Assembly (NCBI RefSeq): GCF_900109555.1
Contig: NZ_FNZV01000004.1
Span: 1 to 64,000, forward strand
DNA length: 64,000 nucleotides
DNA from: Pacificibacter marinus
GTDB taxonomy: Bacteria; Pseudomonadota; Alphaproteobacteria; Rhodobacterales; Rhodobacteraceae
Reading direction: 5' to 3'
The notes below the pieces were generated by a model, which was not told where the DNA came from, searched no databases, and saw nothing but the letters and a program-made list of their open reading frames with translations. The translations under genes were made by a program, and so were the position numbers. This document shows, piece by piece, positions 25,831 through 34,201 of this stretch. Each line of letters begins with the position of its first letter. Within the stretch, counting starts at the first letter, position 1.

Positions 25831-26246
25831 CACGGATGGCTGGATGACCGCGGGTTCTGGGCGCGCAAGCGTACTGGGACGCGAGGAAAGTCCGGACTCC
25901 ATTGAACAACAGTGCCGGGTAACGCCCGGCGGGGGCAACCCTAGGGACAGCGCCACAGAGAACAGACCGCCCTACGCGCGCGCAAGCGCACGCTGGGGTA
26001 AGGGTGAAACGGTGGAGTAAGAGCCCACCGCGCGAGCGGCAACGCAAGCGGCACGGCAAGCCCCACTGGGAGCAATGCCAAATAGGGGTTTCGTGTGAGG
26101 CACTGCGTTCGCGCAGAGTGATCATAGGGAGGTTCAAGCCCGAGAGACCCGGGTTGGCAGCTTGAGCGTATTGGTAACAATGCGCCTAGAGGAATGGTCA
26201 TCGAGGGGGCAACCCCAGACAAAATCCGGCTTATAGGCCATCCGTG
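25831..26246 (+). ncRNA. rnpB: RNase P RNA, bacterial class A
   Basis: Catalytic RNA of RNase P, which trims tRNA 5' ends. The ends pair: bases 25830-25840 are exactly complementary to 26237-26247, forming P1. Conserved core elements are present, including GAGGAAAGTCCGGACTCC near 25883-25900 and ACAAAATCCGGCTTAT near 26219-26234, plus GGGTGAAACGGTG in the middle. Length is about 416 nt. A short T-rich stretch follows, but an IS30 remnant begins within about 20 bases of the 3' end, so the native terminator may have been disturbed. Confidence 0.95.
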
Positions 26247-26577
26247 CATATTTTATTAACATCTGTAACCTGCGAATAGGCCTTATTTGGTCTCTCGCTA
26301 AGCTGGCGGGCGACTGCTCCGAGTATGGCTTGGCTAACTCGCATATCAGGCCTTTGGGGACGTATTGTCTGAGAGGGCCGTTGGCATTTTCATTGCCCCC
26401 GCGTTGCCATCAGTCCCAAATTTCAGCCAGCTGCACGGTTCAATTTGAAGCCGAAAGAACCCCTCGACGCCCTCTTTTTATTGCGCGATGATTGGGACAG
26501 AATCTGGGGCATAGCAGGTGGATGTCTTTTTGCTAAAATCCTGTAGCGATATACTTTGCCAAGGGAAATTGAACAGT
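26247..26577. other. Scarred intergenic region between rnpB and the metal ATPase
   Basis: These 331 bases hold the IS30 remnant (26264-26409) and a further 130 bases with an open plus-strand frame ending at 26545. That frame encodes, among others, LKPKEPLDALFLLRDDWDRI and has no start codon of its own. I do not recognise it; it looks like a gene fragment. The ATPase ribosome site AAGGGA is at the right-hand end. Confidence 0.4.
26264..26409 (-). pseudogene. IS30-family transposase, C-terminal remnant with frameshift
   Basis: Read on the minus strand, 26409-26350 encodes WQRGGNENANGPLRQYVPKG, the hallmark C-terminal catalytic region of IS30 transposases with its conserved Glu. After a one-base frame shift, 26317-26264 encodes AVARQLSERPNKAYSQV, the next conserved block (normally like AVADELNxRPRK). 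Nothing of the N-terminal part or the inverted repeats remains. The remnant ends next to the 3' end of rnpB and shows past IS activity at this spot. Confidence 0.8.
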
Positions 26578-28437
26578 ATGCAACAGACAAGTACGAACAG
26601 GTTGAAGACAGCTCTGCTGTTGTTTCCGGTCGCGGGCCTCTTGTCGGGTATAGCTTTTTATTTCGCAGGTAGAGACGACGTTGCGGGCATTGCTTGGTTT
26701 ATCGGGGTTGTTCCCGTGCTGGTGGCTCTTTTGGTTGAGATTTTGCGTAGCCTTTGGCGGGGCGAGGTCGGGTTAGATATAGTTGCAGCGCTGTCGATGA
26801 CCGCGGCACTTACGTTCGGTGAAACGCTGGCGGCAATCGTCGTCGCTGTGATGTATTCGGGTGGAACCTTTCTTGAAAGCTTTGCCGAGGGTCGCGCCCG
26901 CCGCGAGATGCACGACCTGTTGTCGCGTGTGCCCCGAACCGCAACTCTGCACAGAAACGGTGGCCTTGAAGAGGTGCCGCTGGATGACATCGAGCTGGGT
27001 GATCTATTGCTGATCCGACAGGGTGATGTTGTTCCTGTGGATGGCTCGGTTTCGTCAGATGTTGCCTTTGTCGACACCTCGGCCCTGACCGGTGAATCGC
27101 TGCCAGTGCGCTTATCCCGCGGGGCAGATGCCATGAGCGGATCGACCAACGCAGGCGAACCGTTTGAATTGACCGCGACGCGCTGTGCCAAGGAAAGCAC
27201 CTATGCTGGCATTGTGCGTCTGGTCGAGGAAGCTCAGCATTCAAAGGCACCGATGGCGCGGTTGGCTGATCGCTGGTCGTTGGGTTTTCTGGCCGTGACT
27301 GTCGCGATTGCCTTTGCCGCATGGTGGTTTACGGGCGATCCTATCCGTGCTGTGGCGGTTTTGGTCGTGGCGACGCCCTGTCCTTTGATTTTGGCTGTAC
27401 CGGTCGCTCTGGTTGCGGGGCTTTCTCGTGCGGCGCATTTCGGCGTTTTGATAAAGGGCGCAGGGCCGCTTGAGGCGATGGCGCGAATTCGGACACTTAT
27501 TCTCGACAAGACTGGCACCCTGACGGATGGGCGACCGCAGATTGTCTTGATAGACAGTCACGATGACATGGATAAAGACGAGATCCTGCACTTTGCTGCG
27601 GCGCTTGATCAGGCGTCAAAACACCCCGTCGCGCAGGCTATCGTCGCGGCGGCAAAAGCGCGTGATCTTGTGTTGTCCGTGCCTTCGGAGGTTGTTGAAA
27701 TCCCTGGTGAGGGGGTCGTTGGCAACGTTGATGGGCACAAAGTGATCGTCGGCGGTGATGACTTTGTGGCGCAGCGTGTTGGACGCGCTTCGGGTGACCA
27801 CCCAGTCGGTGCGCCAGGATCTGTTCTTGTCGCTGTGGCGGTCGATGGCCAAATGGCGGGGTATCTGGTTATGGCCGATCCTCTACGCAAGGGCATCAGC
27901 GCCATGCTTGCCAGACTGCGCCGCGAAGGAATTGCGCGCATCTTATTGGCGACTGGCGACCGTGCTGAGGTGGCAGAGCACGTGACCGAGGGGCTTGGAC
28001 TTGATGGGATCAGAGCGGAGTTGACGCCCGATCAAAAAGTTTTGCTGGTGCTGACTGAATGCAAAAATGGTCCGGTGATGATGGTCGGTGATGGTGTGAA
28101 CGATGCGCCGGCACTTGCCGCTGCAGATGTGGGCGTTGCTATGGGCGCACGTGGTGCGGCCGCCTCGGCCGAAGCCGCAGATGTGGTGCTGTTGGTGGAC
28201 CGGATTGACCGTCTTGGTTCCGGTATCGAAATAGCGCGCCGCGCAAGGCATATCGCCATGGAAAGCGTCGTCGCGGGGATCAGTTTGTCGGTAGCGGGCA
28301 TGATCGCTGCGGCCTTGGGATACCTGACACCAGTTCAGGGGGCGCTGCTGCAAGAGGCGATCGACGTGGCCGTCATTTTGAATGCGTTGCGCGCCCTGTG
28401 GATCGTGCCTCATGACGAAATGGCAGGACAGGAATAG
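26578..28437 (+). CDS. Heavy-metal translocating P-type ATPase (P1B) with TPC motif
   Basis: ATP-driven metal efflux or uptake pump of the inner membrane. The 619 residues carry TGES (171-174) in the actuator domain, the metal-site motif TPCPL (266-270) in place of CPC or SPC, the phosphorylation motif DKTGTLT (310-316), the P1B HP pair (348-349), and GDGVNDAP (503-510). There is no N-terminal heavy-metal-associated domain. The metal cannot be deduced; TPC pumps are a minority type. The ATG at 26578 follows AAGGGA; an upstream in-frame ATG is less likely. Codon use looks richer in G and C than in neighbours, and the IS30 scar upstream supports acquisition by transfer. Confidence 0.9.
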   Translation: MQQTSTNRLKTALLLFPVAGLLSGIAFYFAGRDDVAGIAWFIGVVPVLVALLVEILRSLWRGEVGLDIVAALSMTAALTFGETLAAIVVAVMYSGGTFLESFAEGRARREMHDLLSRVPRTATLHRNGGLEEVPLDDIELGDLLLIRQGDVVPVDGSVSSDVAFVDTSALTGESLPVRLSRGADAMSGSTNAGEPFELTATRCAKESTYAGIVRLVEEAQHSKAPMARLADRWSLGFLAVTVAIAFAAWWFTGDPIRAVAVLVVATPCPLILAVPVALVAGLSRAAHFGVLIKGAGPLEAMARIRTLILDKTGTLTDGRPQIVLIDSHDDMDKDEILHFAAALDQASKHPVAQAIVAAAKARDLVLSVPSEVVEIPGEGVVGNVDGHKVIVGGDDFVAQRVGRASGDHPVGAPGSVLVAVAVDGQMAGYLVMADPLRKGISAMLARLRREGIARILLATGDRAEVAEHVTEGLGLDGIRAELTPDQKVLLVLTECKNGPVMMVGDGVNDAPALAAADVGVAMGARGAAASAEAADVVLLVDRIDRLGSGIEIARRARHIAMESVVAGISLSVAGMIAAALGYLTPVQGALLQEAIDVAVILNALRALWIVPHDEMAGQE

Positions 28438-28685
28438 CACGGCAGTCATTTTTCCGGCGCACTGTTTTCCAATCTTATGTCCGTTTTGGGACAATTATGC
28501 TCAGACTAAAAAAAGATGTGCTGACCCACTACGAGCGGCAACATAGTTTGCGCAGCTGATATTGGTGGTTGGATATTAGCGGTGTCAAATTGCAAATCGG
28601 TCCCCTTAAGTGGTCCAAACGCTTGGAATTCAATCAAATCACCCCCATATTTAGACCAACAGTTATTTAAACGGGGGATATCCAT

Positions 28686-29396
28686 ATGAGTTTCGTGAAA
28701 ACATTGGCCACTTTGGCTGTCGGTTTTGCTGCTGCAAAAGGCGTTGCCAAGGTCCGCAAAATGGGCGGCATGGACGGCGTGCGGGATGCTATGCGCAAAG
28801 CAGGCGACGAGGGCGGCATGGCTGATCAAATGGGTCAGATGGCTGAGAAATTCGGTGTCCCCGGGGGCGCTGATGCCATTCGCAAGATGATGGGCACTTT
28901 TGGCGGGCAGGCGGCAGATGCGTCTGAAGCGACAGAGGCGGGCCTTGGGTCTTTGTTCGCGGCAATGGGCGGCGCGGCAACTGCAGGGGCGGGCGGATTG
29001 TCTGATATGTTTGCCTCTGTGACACAGGGCACGCCTGTTGGGCAGGCAGCAGAAGACAATGCCAAACTGATGATCCGCGCCATGATCATGGCGGCCAAGT
29101 CTGATGGCGAAATTGACGCCGAAGAGCGCACAAAAATCTTGGATCACCTGACAGATGCTTCGCAGGAAGAAATTGATTTTGTGCAAGCTGAATTGGATGC
29201 GCCTGTTGATCCTGTGGCTTTGGCTAAAGATGCGACTGAGGACACCAAGGGCAAGATTTACGCGGCAGCTTTGATGGCGATCTCTGTGGATACAGCCGCT
29301 GAGCAAAACTTTCTCAAGGCGTTGGCCGCTGCGTTGCAATTGGATGCTGTCCAGCAAACGGAAATCCATCAGGCTATGGGCAAGCCAGCGCTTTAA
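28686..29396 (+). CDS. DUF533 protein with TerB-like C-terminal domain
   Basis: 236 residues. The N-terminus MSFVKTLATLAVGFAAAKGV is a hydrophobic/glycine-rich segment. A Gly/Met/Ala-rich variable region follows, then from about 118 a helical TerB-like domain: AKLMIRAMIMAAKSDGEIDAEE with the acidic DGEID motif seen in TerB metal-binding sites, then KIYAAALMAISVDTAAEQNFL. This is DUF533 (YebE-like). Function unknown; TerB relatives act in tellurite/envelope stress networks. The gene stands alone. Confidence 0.85.
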   Translation: MSFVKTLATLAVGFAAAKGVAKVRKMGGMDGVRDAMRKAGDEGGMADQMGQMAEKFGVPGGADAIRKMMGTFGGQAADASEATEAGLGSLFAAMGGAATAGAGGLSDMFASVTQGTPVGQAAEDNAKLMIRAMIMAAKSDGEIDAEERTKILDHLTDASQEEIDFVQAELDAPVDPVALAKDATEDTKGKIYAAALMAISVDTAAEQNFLKALAAALQLDAVQQTEIHQAMGKPAL

Positions 29397-29711
29397 ATCG
29401 CGCTGCTTTATGAAAATTGTTCTGGGCCTTGGTGTTTTGCACTGGGGCCTTTAATTTGTTTCCCTTTGCGCGTTTATCCCTCTGGTTGCCCATGCGAATC
29501 TATGGCATAGGACGCGCAAGAGCGATGTATTGGTCGATTTGATCGGCCGATGTGTCATAATTTAGGGCCATGGTGGCCTCGCTTGCTTTTTTACTGCAAA
29601 GCCATTGACTCGGCTCAGCAACGCTTTAAAAGGCAGGCTTCAAGAGATTTCACGGGGTGTCACGCGTAAGTGCCCGACTGACCCGTTGGACGTAAGACTG
29701 GAGACTTTAAA
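29397..29711. other. Gene-free stretch upstream of rpmG
   Basis: These 315 bases contain no credible ORF with a ribosome site and no recognised RNA. A TTGACT around 29607 followed by a TTTAAAA stretch could be part of the rpmG promoter, but the spacing is short. The last 70 bases are the rpmG leader, with GGAG near 29700. Confidence 0.3.
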
Positions 29712-29879
29712 ATGGCTAAGCCAACCACAATCAAAATCCGTCTGAACTCAACTGCGGACACGGGCCACTTTTATGTGACCAAGAAAAACGCGCGTACTAT
29801 GACCGAAAAAATGGTCATGAAAAAGTACGACCCAGTTGTGCGCAAGCATGTTGAGTACAAAGAAGGCAAAATCAAGTAA
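29712..29879 (+). CDS. rpmG: 50S ribosomal protein L33
   Basis: 55-residue ribosomal protein of the large subunit, starting [20 protein letters not shown] and containing [18 protein letters not shown]. It lacks the two CxxC pairs, so it is the zinc-independent form. It was found by direct translation from the ATG at 29712 to the TAA at 29877. A GGAG lies upstream and a strong terminator directly downstream, so it is a single-gene unit. Confidence 0.97.
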   Translation: MAKPTTIKIRLNSTADTGHFYVTKKNARTMTEKMVMKKYDPVVRKHVEYKEGKIK

Positions 29880-29902
29880 GCCTGATTTGAACGACAAAAT
29901 GC

Positions 29903-29944
29903 AAAAACCGCGCAAACCATCAGGGTTCGCGCGGTTTTTCTTTT
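29903..29944 (+). terminator. Rho-independent terminator of rpmG
   Basis: An 11-bp stem AAAAACCGCGC (29903-29913) pairs with 29929-29939, then continues in T-rich sequence, 24 bases after the rpmG stop. Confidence 0.9.
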
Positions 29945-30009
29945 TAGATAACCCCAGCGGACCTCCCCGAAGCCACGCGTATAGAGCGTGACATAGGAGA
30001 CCTAGACCC

Positions 30010-30591
30010 ATGTGTCTATTGAACGAGACCCCGCTGAGAGACGATTTAGATTTAAGTAATGTTGATGACTTTGATACGGCACAAGTGTTACCACCTTTTG
30101 AAGTGCGCACCGCGGCGCCAAGTGATGCCGCAGCGATTGATACGTTGATTGCAAAAAGCTACGGCGCACTTTTGACGCCCGTGTACCATGATGACATTTT
30201 GGCGCGTGCTTTGCCGCGGATGATGCGCACTGCGCCCAGCCTATTGTCTGGCGGGTCTTATTTTGTTGCAGACGCTGGAGGTGTTTTAATCGGGGCCGGT
30301 GGATGGTCGCAAGCCACGCCTTTTGGCGGTGTTGGGCCACGTGAAAATGGTCACATGCGCCGTTTTGCGGTCTTGCCTGACATGGTGCGCAGCGGCGTTG
30401 GGTCGCTGCTTGTGGCGCATGCTTTGAAACATGCCTGTGCACAAGGGGTGTCTAAAATGTTCTGCTTGTCGACGCTTGCTGCGGAACTGTTTTATGAAAA
30501 TTTGGGGTTTGAAGCGACGGGCGAGGTTGAATTGACCCTTGAGCCCGGTCTGTATTTTCCAGCAATTCAGATGCAGATGGCGTTGACTTAA
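30010..30591 (+). CDS. GNAT-family N-acetyltransferase
   Basis: 193-residue acetyl-CoA-dependent acyltransferase. A GNAT domain starts after a 30-residue lead (EVRTAAPSDAAAIDTLI). The acetyl-CoA loop region reads MRRFAVLPDMVRSGVGSLLV (about 118-137), with R/Q-x-x-G-x-G/A reduced to RSGVGS, and the C-terminal FYENLGFEATGEVEL is typical. The substrate is unknown. AGGAG precedes the ATG and a strong terminator follows. Confidence 0.9.
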   Translation: MCLLNETPLRDDLDLSNVDDFDTAQVLPPFEVRTAAPSDAAAIDTLIAKSYGALLTPVYHDDILARALPRMMRTAPSLLSGGSYFVADAGGVLIGAGGWSQATPFGGVGPRENGHMRRFAVLPDMVRSGVGSLLVAHALKHACAQGVSKMFCLSTLAAELFYENLGFEATGEVELTLEPGLYFPAIQMQMALT

Positions 30592-30619
30592 GCGACAAAT
30601 TTTGAAGATATGCCCACAA

Positions 30620-30647
30620 AAAAGGCCAGTCCTAAGACTGGCCTTTT
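30620..30647. terminator. Bidirectional terminator between GNAT and Bax-inhibitor-1 genes
   Basis: A perfect 12-bp stem (AAAAGGCCAGTC, 4-nt loop, then its complement) is flanked by A and T runs and serves both convergent genes. Confidence 0.92.
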
Positions 30648-30672
30648 CGTTTGAGTATGAAGTCTTTTGTGA

Positions 30673-31413
30673 TCAGTCGCGATTGCCAAGGAAGCTCAGC
30701 AAGAACATGAACATGTTGATAAAGTCGAGGTAGAGGCTCAACGCGCCCATGATCGCGGATTTCGCCAACCATTCAGAGTCCATCGCATGTGCGTGGGCTA
30801 GGTAGTCGTTTTTGATTTTTTGTGTGTCATAGGCTGTGAGGCCCGCAAAAATCAAAACGCCAATTGCAGAGATCGCAAAGCTCAAAACGCCGGACCCCAA
30901 GAACATGTTGACGACCATCGCAACGAGCAAGCCGATCAGGCCCATCATCAAAAACGTGCCCATGCCGGACAGGTTCTTTTGTGTGGTGTAGCCAAAGATC
31001 GAAAGGCCAGCGAATGAAATCGCGGTCACAAGGAATGTTTGCGTGATTGAAACACCTGTGTAGGCAGCAAAGATGTAGCTGATAGACAGGCCAAACAGCG
31101 CTGCGTACACGTAAAAGAACAGTTGCGCGCCAGCGGCGGACAAGCGGTTGATCGCAGCGCCAAAGGCAAAAATCATGCCAAGTGGTGCAAACATTGCAAC
31201 GTAACCAAGGATATTGGGTTTCAGTGTGGCAGGGTCACGAAACAAAGACAAAAGCGCGTCATTTGACCCGACGGCCCATGCCACCAAAGCTGTAAGCAAA
31301 AGGCCCACGGACATTGTGCCGTAAACTTTGTTCATGTGGGTGCGAAGACCCGCATCAATTTGAGCAGATGAGCCTGCGTGTGTGCCTGCATTCATCGTTC
31401 TGTAGTCAGCCAT
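30673..31413 (-). CDS. Bax inhibitor-1/YccA family membrane protein
   Basis: 246-residue integral membrane protein of the TMBIM (Bax inhibitor-1) family with seven hydrophobic segments starting at about residue 28. The segment AYDTQKIKNDYLAHA near 198-212 matches the conserved Asp-containing loop that acts in calcium/pH gating in BsYetJ, and FINMFMFLLSFLGNRD is the typical C-terminus. The bacterial homologues YccA and YbhL interact with FtsH or are calcium leak channels; the role here is not known. AGGAGAC precedes the ATG at 31413; an upstream start adds 12 residues without support. Confidence 0.94.
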   Translation of the reverse strand: MADYRTMNAGTHAGSSAQIDAGLRTHMNKVYGTMSVGLLLTALVAWAVGSNDALLSLFRDPATLKPNILGYVAMFAPLGMIFAFGAAINRLSAAGAQLFFYVYAALFGLSISYIFAAYTGVSITQTFLVTAISFAGLSIFGYTTQKNLSGMGTFLMMGLIGLLVAMVVNMFLGSGVLSFAISAIGVLIFAGLTAYDTQKIKNDYLAHAHAMDSEWLAKSAIMGALSLYLDFINMFMFLLSFLGNRD

Positions 31414-31534
31414 CGACTGTCTCCTGTGCGACTTAAATTCTTTTGCCAAGCGGTTTACTTGGTTTCCAAATCAATATTGGGGTGATTGTGTTCGTTTTCA
31501 AGTCTCAAATGAGGCAAAATTGAATATCCAAATA

Positions 31535-31567
31535 CAAAAAGACCGCACTCAAGCAGGGCGCGGTCTT
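31535..31567 (-). terminator. Rho-independent terminator of the DUF1127 gene
   Basis: On the minus strand AAGACCGC (31560-31567) pairs with 31539-31546, followed by a run of five T residues. Confidence 0.8.
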
Positions 31568-31617
31568 GATCTTGATGGTTCGGGGACAATGAGACCAATC
31601 AAGTGGAGTTGGGCAGA

Positions 31618-31839
31618 TTACTTCATCCAGTGCTGTGGCGCATCCCACGCGGGGCGCGCGGATTCTTTTAGGGCATCAAAGCGTGAGAGGCCAATATCTG
31701 CCAGCAAAGTGTCGTCAAGTTCAGCCAAGGCTTTGCGTTGACGCGTCACTGCTCGTGCTTGAATAAAGCGAGAGAGCAAAGAGAGGGCAGGGCGGGCAGG
31801 GCGGGCACGCGAAGCGCGCTGCAGCGTCAATGTAAGCAT
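31618..31839 (-). CDS. DUF1127 small basic protein
   Basis: 73-residue basic protein. An Arg/Ala-rich N-terminus is followed by the DUF1127 (YjiS-like) core RKALAELDDTLLADIGLSRFDAL. Alphaproteobacterial DUF1127 proteins bind RNA and influence small-RNA turnover, phosphate and carbon metabolism in Agrobacterium and Rhodobacter (CcaF1); the role of this copy is unknown. AGGAAA precedes the ATG at 31839. It has its own terminator and is divergent from the LysR gene. Confidence 0.9.
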   Translation of the reverse strand: MLTLTLQRASRARPARPALSLLSRFIQARAVTRQRKALAELDDTLLADIGLSRFDALKESARPAWDAPQHWMK

Positions 31840-31958
31840 GGGTTGTTTCCTATATGTGAAGTGTCGGCGTCTATGTATCATTCATGTTGATATGTTTCGG
31901 CGATCATGCGACATAAGTAAAATGAATGATTGTTGGGCAAAGCATCACGGAGTTTGAT

Positions 31959-32840
31959 ATGGCGAGAAATTTGGATATGACGGCGTTGCGGTCTTTTGTA
32001 GCTGTCGCAGATTGCGGTGGTGTGACGCGCGCCGCAGGTTTTTTGAATCTCACGCAATCTGCCGTCTCGATGCAACTCAAGCGCCTTGAAGAAAGTCTTG
32101 ATCTGAAATTACTCGATCGCTCTGCACGCACCATCGCGTTGACTGCCAATGGCGAGCAGCTTTTGTCATATGCGCGCCGGATGCTTGACCTTAATGACGA
32201 AGTGTTCGGACGGCTCACAGCGCAAGAATTCGAAGGCGAGATCGTTTTGGGCGTGCCCCATGACATTGTCTACCCATCCATTCCGCAGGTGCTACATCAG
32301 TTCAATGCGTCTTTTCCTCGGATGCGCGTCAATCTTGTGTCGTCTTATACGATCAAGCTGAAAGAGATGCTGGAACGTGGCGAAGCGGATTTGATTATGA
32401 CCACAGAAGACGGATTAGATCCTGGTGGTGAAACAGTTGTGGAACTGCCGATGGTGTGGATCGGTGCGATTGGCGGGGCTGCTTGGCGGCATCGGCCGCT
32501 GCGTCTGGCCTTTGAACATAAATGTCTCTTCCGAAAGCCTGTGCAGCAGGCCTTGGATGAAAGCGGCATTCCGTGGCAGATGGCGATTGAAAGCGATCAG
32601 TCGCGCACGATTGAGGCGTCCGTGTCTGCCGATCTTGCTGTGCATGCGATGCTTGTTGGATCGACGCCACCGCAATCTGAACCCATTCAGCACGGGGGCG
32701 CTTTGCCAGAGCTTCAGTCGAAAAAGGTCAATATGTATCGCAAGGATGCCACACAAGGCAAAGCGATTGACGCATTGTGCGCTTTGTTGCGCAGCTCTTA
32801 TGAAATGCGGGTCAGCGCGCGGGAATTGGCTGCACAATAG
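31959..32840 (+). CDS. LysR-family transcriptional regulator
   Basis: 293 residues from the ATG at 31959, after ACGGAG. The N-terminal winged HTH reads ALRSFVAVADCGGVTRAAGF then LTQSAVSMQLKRLEESL, a textbook LysR start, followed by an effector-binding domain beginning near residue 90. The pattern resembles the LrhA/HexA subgroup. No divergent target is adjacent apart from the DUF1127 gene, whose promoter region it shares. The ligand is unknown. Confidence 0.93.
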   Translation: MARNLDMTALRSFVAVADCGGVTRAAGFLNLTQSAVSMQLKRLEESLDLKLLDRSARTIALTANGEQLLSYARRMLDLNDEVFGRLTAQEFEGEIVLGVPHDIVYPSIPQVLHQFNASFPRMRVNLVSSYTIKLKEMLERGEADLIMTTEDGLDPGGETVVELPMVWIGAIGGAAWRHRPLRLAFEHKCLFRKPVQQALDESGIPWQMAIESDQSRTIEASVSADLAVHAMLVGSTPPQSEPIQHGGALPELQSKKVNMYRKDATQGKAIDALCALLRSSYEMRVSARELAAQ

Positions 32841-32849
32841 GGCGTGGAC

Positions 32850-33824
32850 CTAAAGCGTGATGATCACTTTTCCTGTCGCCGTGCGATTGGACAATAGGCT
32901 TAGCCCATCGGTTGCTTGTTCCAACGGCAAGCGGTTGGAAATATGTGGCGTTATTTTGCCCTGAGCGGCCCAATCGAAAATCTGTGTTAAGGATTGCGTC
33001 ACAACATCTGGCGCAAAGTTGAAATAAGCTCCCCAATAAAAACCAATCACCGAGATGTTTTTCACCAGCATGTGGTTGGGTTTCAGCTTGGGCAGATCCC
33101 CTCCCGCAAAGCCGATCAAAAGAACGCGCCCATCAGGATTGGTCGCCCGAAAGCATGCCTCGAACAATGTGCCCCCCACGGCGTCATAGACCACATCAGC
33201 GCCACCAAGCGCTTTGATTTTATCGCGCAGATCAGGGTCATCTGCATCGATCAAATGGTCGGCCCCAGCGCTGCGGGCTACGGCAAGTTTTGATGCGCCG
33301 CGTGCCACCGCGATCACTTCTGCGCCCATCAGTTTGCCCAGTTCCACAGCCGTCAATCCCACGCCGCCCGCAGCCCCCGTCACAACAAGCCGTTCACCAC
33401 TTTGCAAGCGCGCCTTATGGGCCAGCGCCATATGTGATGTGCCATAGGCGATCTGCAAAGCGGTGGCATTCTCAAAAGTCAAAGCGTCTGGCAGGGGGAT
33501 GCAGCGCTGCGCGGGTACATTTGCTTTTGTTGCCAGCCCGCCTTGCCCTGCAAAGACGGCGACGCGCATGCCTTTGCTCAGATGGCGCGGAGCATTCTTT
33601 CCGAGTGCAACAATATCACCAGCCATTTCAAGCCCGAGTGTAAAGGGCAGCTTGGGGGTGTCTTGATAGGTGCCTTTGCACATCAAGAGATCGGCAAAAT
33701 TCAACCCACAGGCTCGCACGCAGATTTGCACTTGGTCTTGAGTTGGGGGATCAAGGGCGACGTGCGCAAGTTGCGGCGGCTTTGAGAAATCGGTGACTTG
33801 GACTGCTGAAATGATATGTGGCAT
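32850..33824 (-). CDS. Zinc-independent quinone oxidoreductase (MDR family)
   Basis: 324 residues of the medium-chain dehydrogenase/reductase superfamily, NADPH:quinone oxidoreductase branch. GLNFADLLMCKGTY (about 40-53) is the family's substrate-side motif, and the NADPH loop is TGAAGGVGLTAVELGK (149-164). The structural zinc cysteines are absent, as expected for this branch. It probably reduces quinones or enones. It is convergent with the LysR gene, with only 9 bases between stops. Its upstream region contains a 21-bp direct repeat. Confidence 0.93.
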   Translation of the reverse strand: MPHIISAVQVTDFSKPPQLAHVALDPPTQDQVQICVRACGLNFADLLMCKGTYQDTPKLPFTLGLEMAGDIVALGKNAPRHLSKGMRVAVFAGQGGLATKANVPAQRCIPLPDALTFENATALQIAYGTSHMALAHKARLQSGERLVVTGAAGGVGLTAVELGKLMGAEVIAVARGASKLAVARSAGADHLIDADDPDLRDKIKALGGADVVYDAVGGTLFEACFRATNPDGRVLLIGFAGGDLPKLKPNHMLVKNISVIGFYWGAYFNFAPDVVTQSLTQIFDWAAQGKITPHISNRLPLEQATDGLSLLSNRTATGKVIITL

Positions 33825-34201
33825 GTCGGTTTATAGACTTAAATTACAAAACAAGTGAATCATCGAAATCGTCGCAGGGGGGAAATTCCGCTATTTTTTT
33901 TGAAAATCCTGTTACGTTATCTGAAAATTATGTTACGTAAAGTAAACGTATTTTCGATAATAGGGTTCGCAAAATGCAAATTGCAAATGTACTCGCGCTA
34001 AGGTTTAATAATAAAATCGATTTTTAGGCGCTCGGGAATTATTATTTTTTCGTATAATTATAAATTATTATTAAATATCAATCACATGAATTTTGTTCGT
34101 TCGGGCCTATCCAAAAAGACAGGTTGAGACTCGAGTCAACTCGGTCAAAATTTGCTACACACGCATAGGTTATTCTGTGCCCCCAGTAAGGAGCAGTTAA
34201 T
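33825..34201. other. AT-rich intergenic region with tandem repeat
   Basis: This 377-base divergent region is by far the most AT-rich in the window (poly-A/T tracts at 34038-34080). It holds two copies of TGAAAAT-NN-TGTTACGT-WA at 33901-33919 and 33922-33940, exactly two helical turns apart, and a 10-bp palindrome GACTCGAGTC at 34128-34137. No ORF is credible. The repeats look like paired regulator sites; the AT tracts could bind nucleoid proteins. Confidence 0.6.

Noticed and set aside
25742-26249. Long minus-strand frames (25742-26137 and 25941-26249)
   Set aside because: They run through RNase P RNA, whose structure and conserved motifs account for the sequence; no ribosome sites.
28506-29369. 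287-codon minus-strand frame opposite the DUF533 gene
   Set aside because: It mirrors a real gene with a good ribosome site, is Cys/His-rich like antisense translations, and matches no family.
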